From assembly GCF_030929605.1 (NCBI RefSeq), contig NZ_JAVFVS010000004.1:248001-312000 (forward strand): a stretch of DNA of 64,000 bases, given 5' to 3'. Shown piece by piece: positions 8,448-15,823 of the stretch. The translations under genes were made by a program, and so were the position numbers. The notes below the pieces were generated by a model. That model searched no databases. It saw nothing but the letters and a program-made list of their open reading frames with translations, and was not told the DNA's origin. Within the stretch, counting starts at the first letter, position 1, and every line of letters begins with the position of its first letter. Source of the stretch: Flavobacterium sp. LHD-80 (GTDB lineage: Bacteria > Bacteroidota > Bacteroidia > Flavobacteriales > Flavobacteriaceae).

Positions 8448-9314
8448 ATGAAAACCTACTTTATCGCCATCTTGATGATGGTATCTCCATTCCTGATGCA
8501 CAGCCAGGATCAGCCCGATGCGGTTAAATTAAAGCAAATCAACGTTGTAAAAACCAATTACCAAAACTCGAAAGATGGTGAAATTGTAAACAAAACGTTT
8601 GTATTTAAAGATGGTAAAGTTCAAACCATTACGACTTCAGATGTTGTACAGCATTTTTCGTATAATAAAAATGGCCTTCTGGACATGACCGTAAAAGATA
8701 AAATAGGAAGTGACTGGAAAGAAATTGTAAACTACACGTATAATGCCGATAACAATATCATCAAATTTGTAAAAAAATATCAAGAAGGACCAGATTATAT
8801 TACAAAAGTGGTAACGTTTTTTTACGAAGGAGCTAGAGTAAAAGTAACGACTAAAAAAAGTACAAATCACCAAAATTTAGTTGATGATATTGAATATATT
8901 GTTGAAAACGGAATTATTGTGAGACGTACTTCGCGCGATAGAAACAAGCAGATTATTGGTAAAATCGAATACGTTTATGTAAACGATAATGTTTCAAAGC
9001 ATAAAGGTTTGGTTGGAGATAAAATCTCAAAATCATTCACTTATGATGATAAAAAGTCGGTTGATCAATTAATTGTTCAGAATCTTTTTGGTGACAATTA
9101 TAAGATTATTGTACCAATGATTTCGTATCATGAAGAAGAATTTGCTTTTGAATCGATTTCTTATAATAACGAAATGAATTTTAGTCCGTCATCTACTGCA
9201 TTAGTTGCCGTAAGCAGAAAGTACAAATACAACAAACTGAACTTCCCAATTTCATGTTCTCAAATTGAAGAAAACGGAATTGTAAAAACAGAATCAACAT
9301 TTATTTACGAATAA
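8448..9314 (+). CDS. Secreted protein of unknown function
   Basis: 288 residues with a clear signal peptide (MKTYFIAILMMVSPFLMHSQ), so periplasmic or exported. The mature part has repeated short motifs of the form YNxNGLLxxTV and YTYNADNNIIKFV, reminiscent of the YD/RHS-type strands seen in many Bacteroidota hypothetical proteins. No catalytic motif recognised. The frame stays open upstream to a TTG at 8400, but ATG 8448 is chosen because it places the signal peptide at the N-terminus. It precedes hflX with a 148-base gap that has its own promoter, so no operon is implied. Confidence 0.8.
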   Translation: MKTYFIAILMMVSPFLMHSQDQPDAVKLKQINVVKTNYQNSKDGEIVNKTFVFKDGKVQTITTSDVVQHFSYNKNGLLDMTVKDKIGSDWKEIVNYTYNADNNIIKFVKKYQEGPDYITKVVTFFYEGARVKVTTKKSTNHQNLVDDIEYIVENGIIVRRTSRDRNKQIIGKIEYVYVNDNVSKHKGLVGDKISKSFTYDDKKSVDQLIVQNLFGDNYKIIVPMISYHEEEFAFESISYNNEMNFSPSSTALVAVSRKYKYNKLNFPISCSQIEENGIVKTESTFIYE

Positions 9315-9416
9315 ATTGTTTAGAATAAATTTTAATGCCATTTATAAATTAGGTTTTGTGCCTGATTTATAAATGGTTTATTTTTTTAAATCGAATTTAA
9401 AATTGGAATTCTATAA

Positions 9417-9446
9417 TTGTAAGTAGTTTACAAATGATTAAATTTG
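9417..9446 (+). promoter_or_regulatory. Bacteroidota-type promoter of hflX
   Basis: TTG at 9417-9419, a 19-base spacer, then TAAATTTG at 9439-9446, an exact match to the TTG-N17-23-TAnnTTTG consensus. It lies 16 bases before the hflX ATG. Confidence 0.75.
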
Positions 9447-9462
9447 TAGCTTATTTTAAGAT

Positions 9463-10698
9463 ATGTTAGAGAAAGAAGTTATAAATTTTGAGAAAACGGC
9501 CATTGTTGGTATCGTAACTCAAAGTCAAAGTGAGGAAAAACTTCACGAATATTTAGACGAATTAGAGTTTTTGACTTTTACCGCTGGAGGTGAAGTTATT
9601 AAACGCTTTTCGCAAAAAATGGAACGCCCGAATCCGAAGACTTTTGTGGGTACGGGAAAAATAGACGAAATCAATCTTTTTGTAAAAGAAAACGGAATAT
9701 CGACAGTTATTTTTGATGATGAATTAACACCTTCACAACAAAAAAATATTTCAAGAATTATTGATGCAAAAATCTTAGACAGAACCAACTTAATCTTAGA
9801 TATTTTTGCGCAAAGAGCCGAAACTTCTTATGCACGAACTCAGGTTGAACTTGCGCAGTGTATCTATTTATTACCAAGACTTTCCGGTTTATGGACACAC
9901 CTTGAGCGTCAAAAAGGGGGTATTGGTATGCGTGGACCTGGTGAAACGGAGATTGAAACGGACAGACGTATTGTGCGTGACCGAATTTCGTTATTGAAAG
10001 ATAAAATCAAAACGATTGACAAACAAATGAGTATTCAACGAAGCAATCGCGGTGCAATGGTTCGAGTAGCTTTGGTTGGATATACAAACGTTGGGAAATC
10101 GACTTTGATGAATGCTGTTGGTAAAAGTGAAGTTTTTGTTGAGAATAAATTGTTTGCGACTTTAGATACAACAGTTCGAAAAGTGGTAATTAAAAACTTG
10201 CCATTTTTGCTTTCAGATACGGTTGGATTTATTAGAAAATTGCCAACACAATTGGTAGATTCTTTTAAAAGTACATTAGATGAGGTTCGTGAAGCCGATT
10301 TGCTTTTGCATGTCGTGGATATTTCGCATCCAGATTTTGAAGATCATATTGAATCTGTGAACCAGATTTTGCAGGATATTAAAGCACATGAAAAGCCGGT
10401 TATTATGGTTTTTAATAAAATTGATGCCTACAAACATTTGACAATAGAGGAAGATGATTTGATTACAGAGAAAACCAGAAAACACTGGACGCTAGACGAA
10501 TGGAAGCAAACCTGGATGAGCAATGTTGGTCATGATAAAACATTGTTTATTTCGGCGACACAAAAACAAAATTTTGAGGAATTTAGAGAAATGGTTTATG
10601 AAGCTGTTCGTCAAATTCATATCACGAGATTTCCGTACAATAAGTTTTTGTATCCAGATTATAAAGATGCAATCGAAAAAGAAGAGGAGCAGGAATAA
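9463..10698 (+). CDS. hflX: GTPase HflX, ribosome-associated
   Basis: 411-residue GTPase that binds the 50S subunit and splits or rescues stalled ribosomes, as known for HflX. The N-terminal HflX domain includes the stretch RPNPKTFVGTGK near residue 52. A glycine-rich linker GGIGMRGPGETEIETDRR lies near 151. The G domain has G1 ALVGYTNVGKST (near 203-214), G3 DTVGFIRKLP, and G4 NKID. The C-terminus ends in a short acidic tail (EKEEEQE). It has its own consensus promoter and is followed by a large bidirectional hairpin before the convergent DUF3078 gene. Confidence 0.97.
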   Translation: MLEKEVINFEKTAIVGIVTQSQSEEKLHEYLDELEFLTFTAGGEVIKRFSQKMERPNPKTFVGTGKIDEINLFVKENGISTVIFDDELTPSQQKNISRIIDAKILDRTNLILDIFAQRAETSYARTQVELAQCIYLLPRLSGLWTHLERQKGGIGMRGPGETEIETDRRIVRDRISLLKDKIKTIDKQMSIQRSNRGAMVRVALVGYTNVGKSTLMNAVGKSEVFVENKLFATLDTTVRKVVIKNLPFLLSDTVGFIRKLPTQLVDSFKSTLDEVREADLLLHVVDISHPDFEDHIESVNQILQDIKAHEKPVIMVFNKIDAYKHLTIEEDDLITEKTRKHWTLDEWKQTWMSNVGHDKTLFISATQKQNFEEFREMVYEAVRQIHITRFPYNKFLYPDYKDAIEKEEEQE

Positions 10699-10703
10699 AT
10701 TAA

Positions 10704-10846
10704 TTTAACGCAAAGAACGCGAAGATTATATTTAAAATGTCTTTACAAAACACAAAGTTCGCAAAGCTAAATCTACATACAGCTTTGCGAACTTTGTGTT
10801 TATATAAAATCTAATTTATAAAAAACTTAGCGTTCTTTGCGTTAAA
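10704..10846. repeat. Two-tier perfect palindrome between convergent genes
   Basis: The outer 16-bp arms (10705-10720 and 10830-10845, TTAACGCAAAGAACGC and its complement) and inner 19-bp arms (10750-10768 and 10781-10799) are perfect complements. It lies between hflX (plus) and the DUF3078 gene (minus) and can fold as a long hairpin, so it may terminate both. The same 'cgcaaag...cgcaaag' family recurs at 17176-17274 and 60928-60983. Confidence 0.8.
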
Positions 10847-10870
10847 ATATAAGCGGTTTACAATTTCAAA

Positions 10871-11821
10871 TTAAAATCCGAAGTTAACTCCTAAACCAAA
10901 AACTTCTCTGGTTTGTAATCCTTCAAAAGCATTATCGTCATAAATAGCTTGGAAAGATAAATTGGCTGATAAAAATTTATTTACTTTCATCACAATATTT
11001 AAGGAATAATCGATGTCGACATTTTGTGGATCTTCAAGATAATTAGAATATAAATTTAAAGTGTTTTCGGCTGTTACGTTGGTCATAATAGCTAGTTTGT
11101 AATAAACCGATGCATAGAAACCCAGTTCGTAACGCATGCTTTTGCCTTCATCAACTCCAAAATAAGCACCATCAACATAAGGAAGTCCTGTAAACCTATC
11201 GATTCCAGTTGTATAGGCGTTGTCTACAAAAGTGAATTTTGAGGTTAGAGGCGCAAAATTTATTTTTAAATTGGCATCTTTTGTCCAATAAATACCTGGA
11301 CCCGTAGTAAGATAACCTGGGGACATAAATTTAGTTTGTTCCGTCCTGATTTGTTTTCCGTTAGGATCCTGACCATAAATGTAACCTGTAGAAAACTGCG
11401 TTCTAAAATTGAGGAAGTAAGAGTAGTACCATTGCCCAAAAGCTTTTTTTCCGACTATCGAGTTGAATTCTAAACGGTCATCGGTTTTTTTTGTGAAGTC
11501 ATCATTTTTGGTTTGCAGAAGTCCATATGATGCAAGGATTTTATTGTCCCAAGTTACGTCGTCTTTTTTATAATTGAAGTCGTAATTGATTCCTAAAGTT
11601 CCTGAAAAGCTGTCTTCTCCACCGGCAATCCAGTTGTTAAAACTCGATTGATTTAATAAAAGCGAGACTGTTCCTTTTGTTTTCCAGCCTTCGCCTTCGA
11701 TGGTGTCGTTAATTTTTTTTACTGCTTTTTCAGTGTTTGTGATTAATTCTTTTTCAGAATTTTGGGCTTGTACAAATGTGAAATTTACTAAAACGAAAAG
11801 TAATAAGGTTAGCTTTCTCAT
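10871..11821 (-). CDS. DUF3078 outer-membrane beta-barrel-like protein
   Basis: 316 residues with signal peptide MRKLTLLLFVLVNFTFVQAQ. The mature chain has the DUF3078 hallmark GTVSLLLNQSSFNNWIAGGEDSFSGTLGINYDF (positions about 49-81), where Asn-Trp-x-x-Gly-Gly is typical. It alternates short hydrophobic strands, ending in Phe (GVNFGF), as outer-membrane barrels do. Function of the family is not known. It lies downstream of the suf cluster on the same strand but has its own TATATTTG box, so it is probably a separate unit. Confidence 0.88.
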   Translation of the reverse strand: MRKLTLLLFVLVNFTFVQAQNSEKELITNTEKAVKKINDTIEGEGWKTKGTVSLLLNQSSFNNWIAGGEDSFSGTLGINYDFNYKKDDVTWDNKILASYGLLQTKNDDFTKKTDDRLEFNSIVGKKAFGQWYYSYFLNFRTQFSTGYIYGQDPNGKQIRTEQTKFMSPGYLTTGPGIYWTKDANLKINFAPLTSKFTFVDNAYTTGIDRFTGLPYVDGAYFGVDEGKSMRYELGFYASVYYKLAIMTNVTAENTLNLYSNYLEDPQNVDIDYSLNIVMKVNKFLSANLSFQAIYDDNAFEGLQTREVFGLGVNFGF

Positions 11822-11846
11822 GGTTTTTAGTTTAGAAGTATATAAA

Positions 11847-11854
11847 CAAATATA
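11847..11854 (-). promoter_or_regulatory. Candidate -7 box (TATATTTG) of the DUF3078 gene
   Basis: On the minus strand TATATTTG matches TAnnTTTG, 26 bases before the ATG. No good -33 TTG at the usual spacing. Confidence 0.5.
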
Positions 11855-11900
11855 CTAAAAACCGATAAAAGCTTAAGTGTTAATTGATTGTAATAGCAGG

Positions 11901-12410
11901 TTATTTCTTAGATTCTTTATATAAAGGTACTGCAGAGCAAGCTTCGCCATACATTATGCTTCTTGCAAATGGCTGTAAATAGGTTGTTGCTAAAATATAA
12001 GCACGCATAGGAACAGGTTTTCTTGAACATCCTTTCACAATAACAGCTTTGTTTTTGTACGCTGAATAATCTATATTTTTTAAGATTTCTTCGTACAAAC
12101 TAGCGTCAAGATCCTCAATAGTTCCGTTAACTACTTTTTTAGCAAAAGGCGCTAAATGAACACTTACTAAAATCAATGCCCATGCCGGAACAATAGCATC
12201 TGTACTGCAATGTACAGCTACATATTGATCTTGATATTGCGACCAATCGTGATTTTTTAAATGTTCTCTAAAGTCTTTTTCCTTCAATAAAAATCCTTCC
12301 AAAAGCCATTGCGAAATGTCAATCTGAACACGCATTCCTTTTGGATAATAATCCTCAAGATCAAAAACTTCTAAAGCACTATTGGCAACTTTATTGATGA
12401 TTTCTTCCAT
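11901..12410 (-). CDS. DUF2480 family protein
   Basis: 169-residue cytoplasmic protein. It carries the features of DUF2480, a Bacteroidota family of unknown function: paired motifs around VAVHCSTDAIVPAWALILV (near residue 63) and VIVKGCSRKPVPMRAYILA (near 123), each with a conserved Cys. It sits in the distal part of the SUF region, after the DUF59 gene, in the same orientation. That position makes a role linked to Fe-S metabolism plausible but unproven. A small palindrome separates the two genes. Confidence 0.88.
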   Translation of the reverse strand: MEEIINKVANSALEVFDLEDYYPKGMRVQIDISQWLLEGFLLKEKDFREHLKNHDWSQYQDQYVAVHCSTDAIVPAWALILVSVHLAPFAKKVVNGTIEDLDASLYEEILKNIDYSAYKNKAVIVKGCSRKPVPMRAYILATTYLQPFARSIMYGEACSAVPLYKESKK

Positions 12411-12426
12411 GATTTTTGTAGTAAGC

Positions 12427-12488
12427 AGTGTTCAGTTTTTTAGTGTTCAGCTAATAACTGACCACTAAAAAACTAAATACTGAACACT
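12427..12488. repeat. Palindromic element between the DUF59 and DUF2480 genes
   Basis: AGTGTTCAGT (12427-12436) pairs with ACTGAACACT (12479-12488), with inner complementary TTTTTTAGTG / CACTAAAAAA. It is a self-complementary 62-base unit of a kind different from the other palindromes in this cluster. Confidence 0.7.
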
Positions 12489-12493
12489 TTTTA

Positions 12494-12817
12494 TTAAAGC
12501 ATTCCTAATTCTAACTTCGCTTCTTCGCTCATTAAATCTTTGCTCCAAGGTGGATCGAAAGTGATTTCTACGTCAACATCTTTGATGTTTTCGATAGTTT
12601 TTACTTTTTCTTCTACTTCTCTTGGTAAACTTTCTGCTACCGGGCAGTTTGGAGATGTTAATGTCATTAAGATTTTTACTTCATAATCAGTATTAACCAT
12701 TACGTCGTAAATTAATCCTAATTCATAAATATCAACAGGGATTTCAGGATCGTAAATTCCTTTTAAAACTCTTACGATTGATTCTCCTAATTCATTTGTG
12801 TCTATTTCTTGTTCCAT
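12494..12817 (-). CDS. DUF59 (MIP18/SufT-like) Fe-S assembly protein
   Basis: 107-residue MIP18-type protein. Members of this family (SufT, PaaD, MIP18/CIA2) take part in Fe-S cluster maturation or carriage. Visible signatures are YDPEIPVDIYELGLIYD near residue 17, LTSPNCPVAESLPREV near residue 53 with the conserved Cys, and FDPPWSKDLMSEEAKLELGM at the C-terminus. It lies in the SUF region with sufE, sufS, sufD, sufC, sufB upstream on the same strand, which fits. A PaaD-like role is less likely given the context. Confidence 0.92.
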   Translation of the reverse strand: MEQEIDTNELGESIVRVLKGIYDPEIPVDIYELGLIYDVMVNTDYEVKILMTLTSPNCPVAESLPREVEEKVKTIENIKDVDVEITFDPPWSKDLMSEEAKLELGML

Positions 12818-12835
12818 TGTTTTTTATTTTTTCCA

Positions 12836-12919
12836 CCATATAAGTTATATAGGTTCATTTAAACATTGTGTTTACTGTGTGGATAACAGCGCTTATAATT
12901 TCGTATATTACTTATATGG
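12836..12919. repeat. Palindromic element, 3' flank of the GxxExxY gene
   Basis: Starts CCATATAAG (12836-12844) and ends CTTATATGG (12911-12919), exact complements. A related unit lies on the other side of the gene at 13414-13511, in the same orientation: both also share TTCATTTAAA near the left end and GTTTaAA just after the right end. Confidence 0.7.
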
Positions 12920-12939
12920 TTTTAAATTTAATTTTGTTT

Positions 12940-13350
12940 TTAATCTTCTAGCCAGCGGTATAATTCGTTGACGTATGTTTTTTGTCCTTCTTGATAAATA
13001 TTTGTTACGTTGAAGTTTATCATTAAACCTATTGGTGATTTTAAAAGTTTCATATAAGACATCAGTTTTGCAACATGAATCGGTATAATTTGATCGACTG
13101 ATTTTAATTCTAGAACTAAACAATTCTCAATAAACAAATCACATCTTAAATCTGACTCTAATTCTAATCCTTTGTATTCCACAGGAATCACTAACTCAGA
13201 TTTGAAATTAATTCCTCGTAATGATAATTCCTTAATCATACATTGATGATAAATACTTTCTAAAAGTCCCGACCCAATACTTTTATGAACTTCAATCGCC
13301 GCTCCGTTAACTTGATAAATTAAATCCGTCAAATATTTCTTTGTCATCAT
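12940..13350 (-). CDS. GxxExxY protein, PD-(D/E)XK nuclease-like
   Basis: About 136 residues. GSGLLESIYH matches the GxxExxY signature that names the family, which belongs to the PD-(D/E)XK nuclease superfamily. RCDLFIENCLVLELKSV supplies the catalytic-type D...ExK. Function of the family is not established. The frame is open upstream to a TTG at 13365, but ATG 13350 (or 13347) fits the family N-terminus (MTKKYLTDLIYQVNGAAIEVHK in shape). The gene is wedged between sufE and the DUF59 gene and is bracketed by two related palindromic elements, which suggests insertion as a cassette. Confidence 0.88.
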   Translation of the reverse strand: MMTKKYLTDLIYQVNGAAIEVHKSIGSGLLESIYHQCMIKELSLRGINFKSELVIPVEYKGLELESDLRCDLFIENCLVLELKSVDQIIPIHVAKLMSYMKLLKSPIGLMINFNVTNIYQEGQKTYVNELYRWLED

Positions 13351-13413
13351 CTGCTTTTTTAGCAATAATAAGAAATAAAAAAGAAAGATAAAGCTTACAA
13401 TATTTATTTTTCA

Positions 13414-13511
13414 CTATATAAGTTCATTTAAATAGGTACTTATATTTCTTATGCTTATCAACACAATTAATTTAGGCGTAATACTTAAATTTTCTTATAT
13501 AACTTATATGG
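13414..13511. repeat. Palindromic element, 5' flank of the GxxExxY gene
   Basis: Begins CTATATAAG (13414-13422) and ends CTTATATGG (13503-13511), nearly perfect complements. Its ends match those of the 12836-12919 unit; the middle differs. Confidence 0.7.
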
Positions 13512-13522
13512 TTTAAAATTTT

Positions 13523-13948
13523 CTAATTTTTGTTTTTTGCATCAAAAGCCAAAGCGTACATTTTGATGTTTTTGATCATCGAAACCAATCCGTTGGCGCG
13601 TGTTGCTGATAAATGTTCTTTTAATCCAATTTCGTCAATAAAATCAGTATCTGCATTTATGATATCAGATGCTTTTTGGTTGGAGAAAGCGCGAATTAAA
13701 ATTGCGATTATTCCTTTAGTCAAAATAGCATCGCTGTCTGCTGTGAAAACAATTTTATCATCGTTTTGCTCACCTTGCAACCAAACTTTCGATTGGCAAC
13801 CTTTGATTAAATTTTCATCGGTTTTGTATTCTTCTTTTATTAGCGGAAGCGTTTTTCCTAGTTCGATGATGTATTCATAACGTTGCATCCAGTCGTCGAA
13901 CATTGAAAATTCGTCTATTATTTCGTTTTGTATTTCTTTAATTGTCAT
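13523..13948 (-). CDS. sufE: SufE, cysteine desulfurase sulfur acceptor
   Basis: 141-residue SufE. It takes the persulfide from SufS and passes it to the SufBCD scaffold. The acceptor Cys lies in LIKGCQSKVWL (near residue 51), the family's active-site motif. The downstream portion DAILTKGIIAILIRAFSNQ and HLSATRANGLVSMIKNIK is typical. It lies three bases after the stop of the lipoprotein gene at 13951, itself just after sufS, so the three genes form one unit. Confidence 0.95.
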   Translation of the reverse strand: MTIKEIQNEIIDEFSMFDDWMQRYEYIIELGKTLPLIKEEYKTDENLIKGCQSKVWLQGEQNDDKIVFTADSDAILTKGIIAILIRAFSNQKASDIINADTDFIDEIGLKEHLSATRANGLVSMIKNIKMYALAFDAKNKN

Positions 13949-13950
13949 AA

Positions 13951-14376
13951 TTATTCTTTAGCAAAATCAACCAGCAAATTTACCAGTTTTTCTATTTCCT
14001 TTGGAGGAAAACCATTGTCGAAGCCTTTTGTTTCGTAGGTTTTTTGATTTTGAGTTATTTTTAAATTTCCAATTGCGGCACCGTCATAAAAACGTTTTTC
14101 TGTCGGAGCTTTTAAATTTGGAATATTATCTAAATTCACTTTTGAAAATTCAGCTACAATTTGTTTCCATTTTGTTTCGTCAATTTTCTTTTCTACAGGT
14201 TCAGCATTTCTGCTGTTTGTAACTGTTGCTATTTTATTTTGAACAATTATCTTTTTAAAAACTCCTCTGGAAACTGCTGAATATTCAATTTGTGCTGAAG
14301 TCATGTCGGCTTTTTTTTGACTAGAACAGCTCGTTCCAATAAAAATAGTTAAGAGCAATAAAGATAATATTCTCAT
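13951..14376 (-). CDS. Small lipoprotein of unknown function in the suf cluster
   Basis: 141 residues with lipoprotein signal peptide (LLLLTIFIGTSC, Cys17). The mature part is mostly polar with no motif I recognise (YSAVSRGVFKKIIVQNK, then GNLKITQNQKTYETKGFDNGFPPKEI). Sits between sufS and sufE with only 2 and 11 bases to each side, so it is cotranscribed with Fe-S assembly genes although it would be envelope-anchored. Role unknown. Confidence 0.8.
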   Translation of the reverse strand: MRILSLLLLTIFIGTSCSSQKKADMTSAQIEYSAVSRGVFKKIIVQNKIATVTNSRNAEPVEKKIDETKWKQIVAEFSKVNLDNIPNLKAPTEKRFYDGAAIGNLKITQNQKTYETKGFDNGFPPKEIEKLVNLLVDFAKE

Positions 14377-14387
14377 AAAAGTGTTTT

Positions 14388-15602
14388 TTAGCTTAGCATT
14401 GTTTGCGCTTTCTTAACGGCTTCAACCATTTGATCGATTTCTTCTTTTGTATTATAGAAAGAAAAAGAAGCACGAATCGTTCCCGGAATACAGAAGAAAT
14501 TCATAATAGGTTGTGCACAATGGTGACCGGTTCTAACTGCAATTCCTAATTTGTCGATAATCGAACCAATATCATAAGGATGAATTCCATCAATATTAAA
14601 CGAAACTACCGATGCTTTATTTTTTCCGGTTCCATAGATTCTCAAACCTTCAATTTCTAATAAACGTTTTGTCGCGTATTCTAAAAGTTCGTGTTCGTAT
14701 TCCTGAATATTGTCGAAACCAATATTGTTCAAATAATCGATAGCAGTTCCTAAAACAATTCCGCCAGCGATATTTGGAGTTCCAGCTTCAAATTTATGCG
14801 GAAGATCAGCGTAAGTTGTTTTTTCGAAAGTCACTTCTTTGATCATCTCGCCACCACCTTGATAAGGAGGAAGTTTATTTAACCATTCTTCTTTTCCGTA
14901 TAAAATTCCAGTTCCAGTTGGACCGCACATTTTATGTCCTGAAAAAGCATAAAAATCGCAATCCAATTCCTGAACATTTGGTTTTAAATGCGGAACAGCC
15001 TGTGCGCCGTCAATCAAAACTGCAGAACCAACAGCATGTGCTTTATCAATAATATATTTAATCGGATTGATGATTCCGAGTGCGTTTGAAATATGATTTA
15101 CCGTAACGACTTTTGTTTTCTCTGAAAGAAGCTTATCAAATTCTTCCAAAATCAATTCGCCGTTTTCGTTCATCGGAATTACTTTTAAAGTAGCTCCGGT
15201 TTTTTCGCATAACATTTGCCAAGGCACAATATTACTATGATGCTCTAATGAAGAAACAATTACTTCGTCGCCCGGTTTTAAAACAGAAGCAAAACCGTTT
15301 GTCACCAAGTTGATTCCGTGTGTCGTTCCCGAAGTAAAAAGGACTTCGTGCGCATGTTTTGCATTGATATGATCTTTCACTTTGCCACGAGAAACCTCGT
15401 AAGCATCAGTCGCTAATTGGCTTAAAGTGTGAACACCACGGTGAATATTGGCGTTTATTTCCTGATAATATTTTACTTCAGCATCAATCACGATTTGCGG
15501 TTTTTGCGAAGTAGCTCCGTTGTCGAAATATACTAAAGGTTTTCCGTTTACAGTTTGCGAAAGTATAGGAAAATCAGCTCTTATTTTTTGAATATCTAGC
15601 AT
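14388..15602 (-). CDS. sufS: SufS cysteine desulfurase
   Basis: 404-residue PLP enzyme that removes sulfur from L-cysteine and loads it onto SufE. The PLP-binding Lys lies in FSGHKMCGPTGTG (near residue 223). The catalytic Cys is in RTGHHCAQP (near 362), the group II desulfurase form. HSNIVPW and GAQAVPHL are further signatures. It heads the sufS-lipoprotein-sufE unit. The serine hydrolase on the other strand separates it from sufD, so it needs its own promoter; a TACTTTTG box lies 26-33 bases upstream. Confidence 0.96.
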   Translation of the reverse strand: MLDIQKIRADFPILSQTVNGKPLVYFDNGATSQKPQIVIDAEVKYYQEINANIHRGVHTLSQLATDAYEVSRGKVKDHINAKHAHEVLFTSGTTHGINLVTNGFASVLKPGDEVIVSSLEHHSNIVPWQMLCEKTGATLKVIPMNENGELILEEFDKLLSEKTKVVTVNHISNALGIINPIKYIIDKAHAVGSAVLIDGAQAVPHLKPNVQELDCDFYAFSGHKMCGPTGTGILYGKEEWLNKLPPYQGGGEMIKEVTFEKTTYADLPHKFEAGTPNIAGGIVLGTAIDYLNNIGFDNIQEYEHELLEYATKRLLEIEGLRIYGTGKNKASVVSFNIDGIHPYDIGSIIDKLGIAVRTGHHCAQPIMNFFCIPGTIRASFSFYNTKEEIDQMVEAVKKAQTMLS

Positions 15603-15627
15603 GTCTTATTTAGAAAAAATCTATTTA

Positions 15628-15662
15628 CAAAAGTACTAAAACTAAATTTGTTTCCACGGCAA
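15628..15662 (-). promoter_or_regulatory. Candidate promoter of the sufS unit
   Basis: Minus strand TTG (15662-15660), 24-base spacer, then TACTTTTG (15635-15628), matching TAnnTTTG. Spacing is one base above the usual range. Confidence 0.5.
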
Positions 15663-15823
15663 TTCTATAATTTCCTTTTATGATGCCATTGTTACAAGGC
15701 GTAAATGCTGAATCCTTAAAAATTGACAAGGTTTTCTGCAGTATCCGAATTGTATTTGTAATTTGAGTTCTAAAAACGTGAACATAAATTATTTATATTG
15801 CATTAAAAATATCTAACATCATT

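Noticed and set aside
9806..9997. Short plus-strand reading frame inside hflX
   Set aside because: Out-of-frame shadow; hflX motifs run through.
12908..13123. A 71-codon minus-strand frame overlapping the GxxExxY gene
   Set aside because: It is another frame of the same strand and lacks any motif; the GxxExxY frame explains the conservation.
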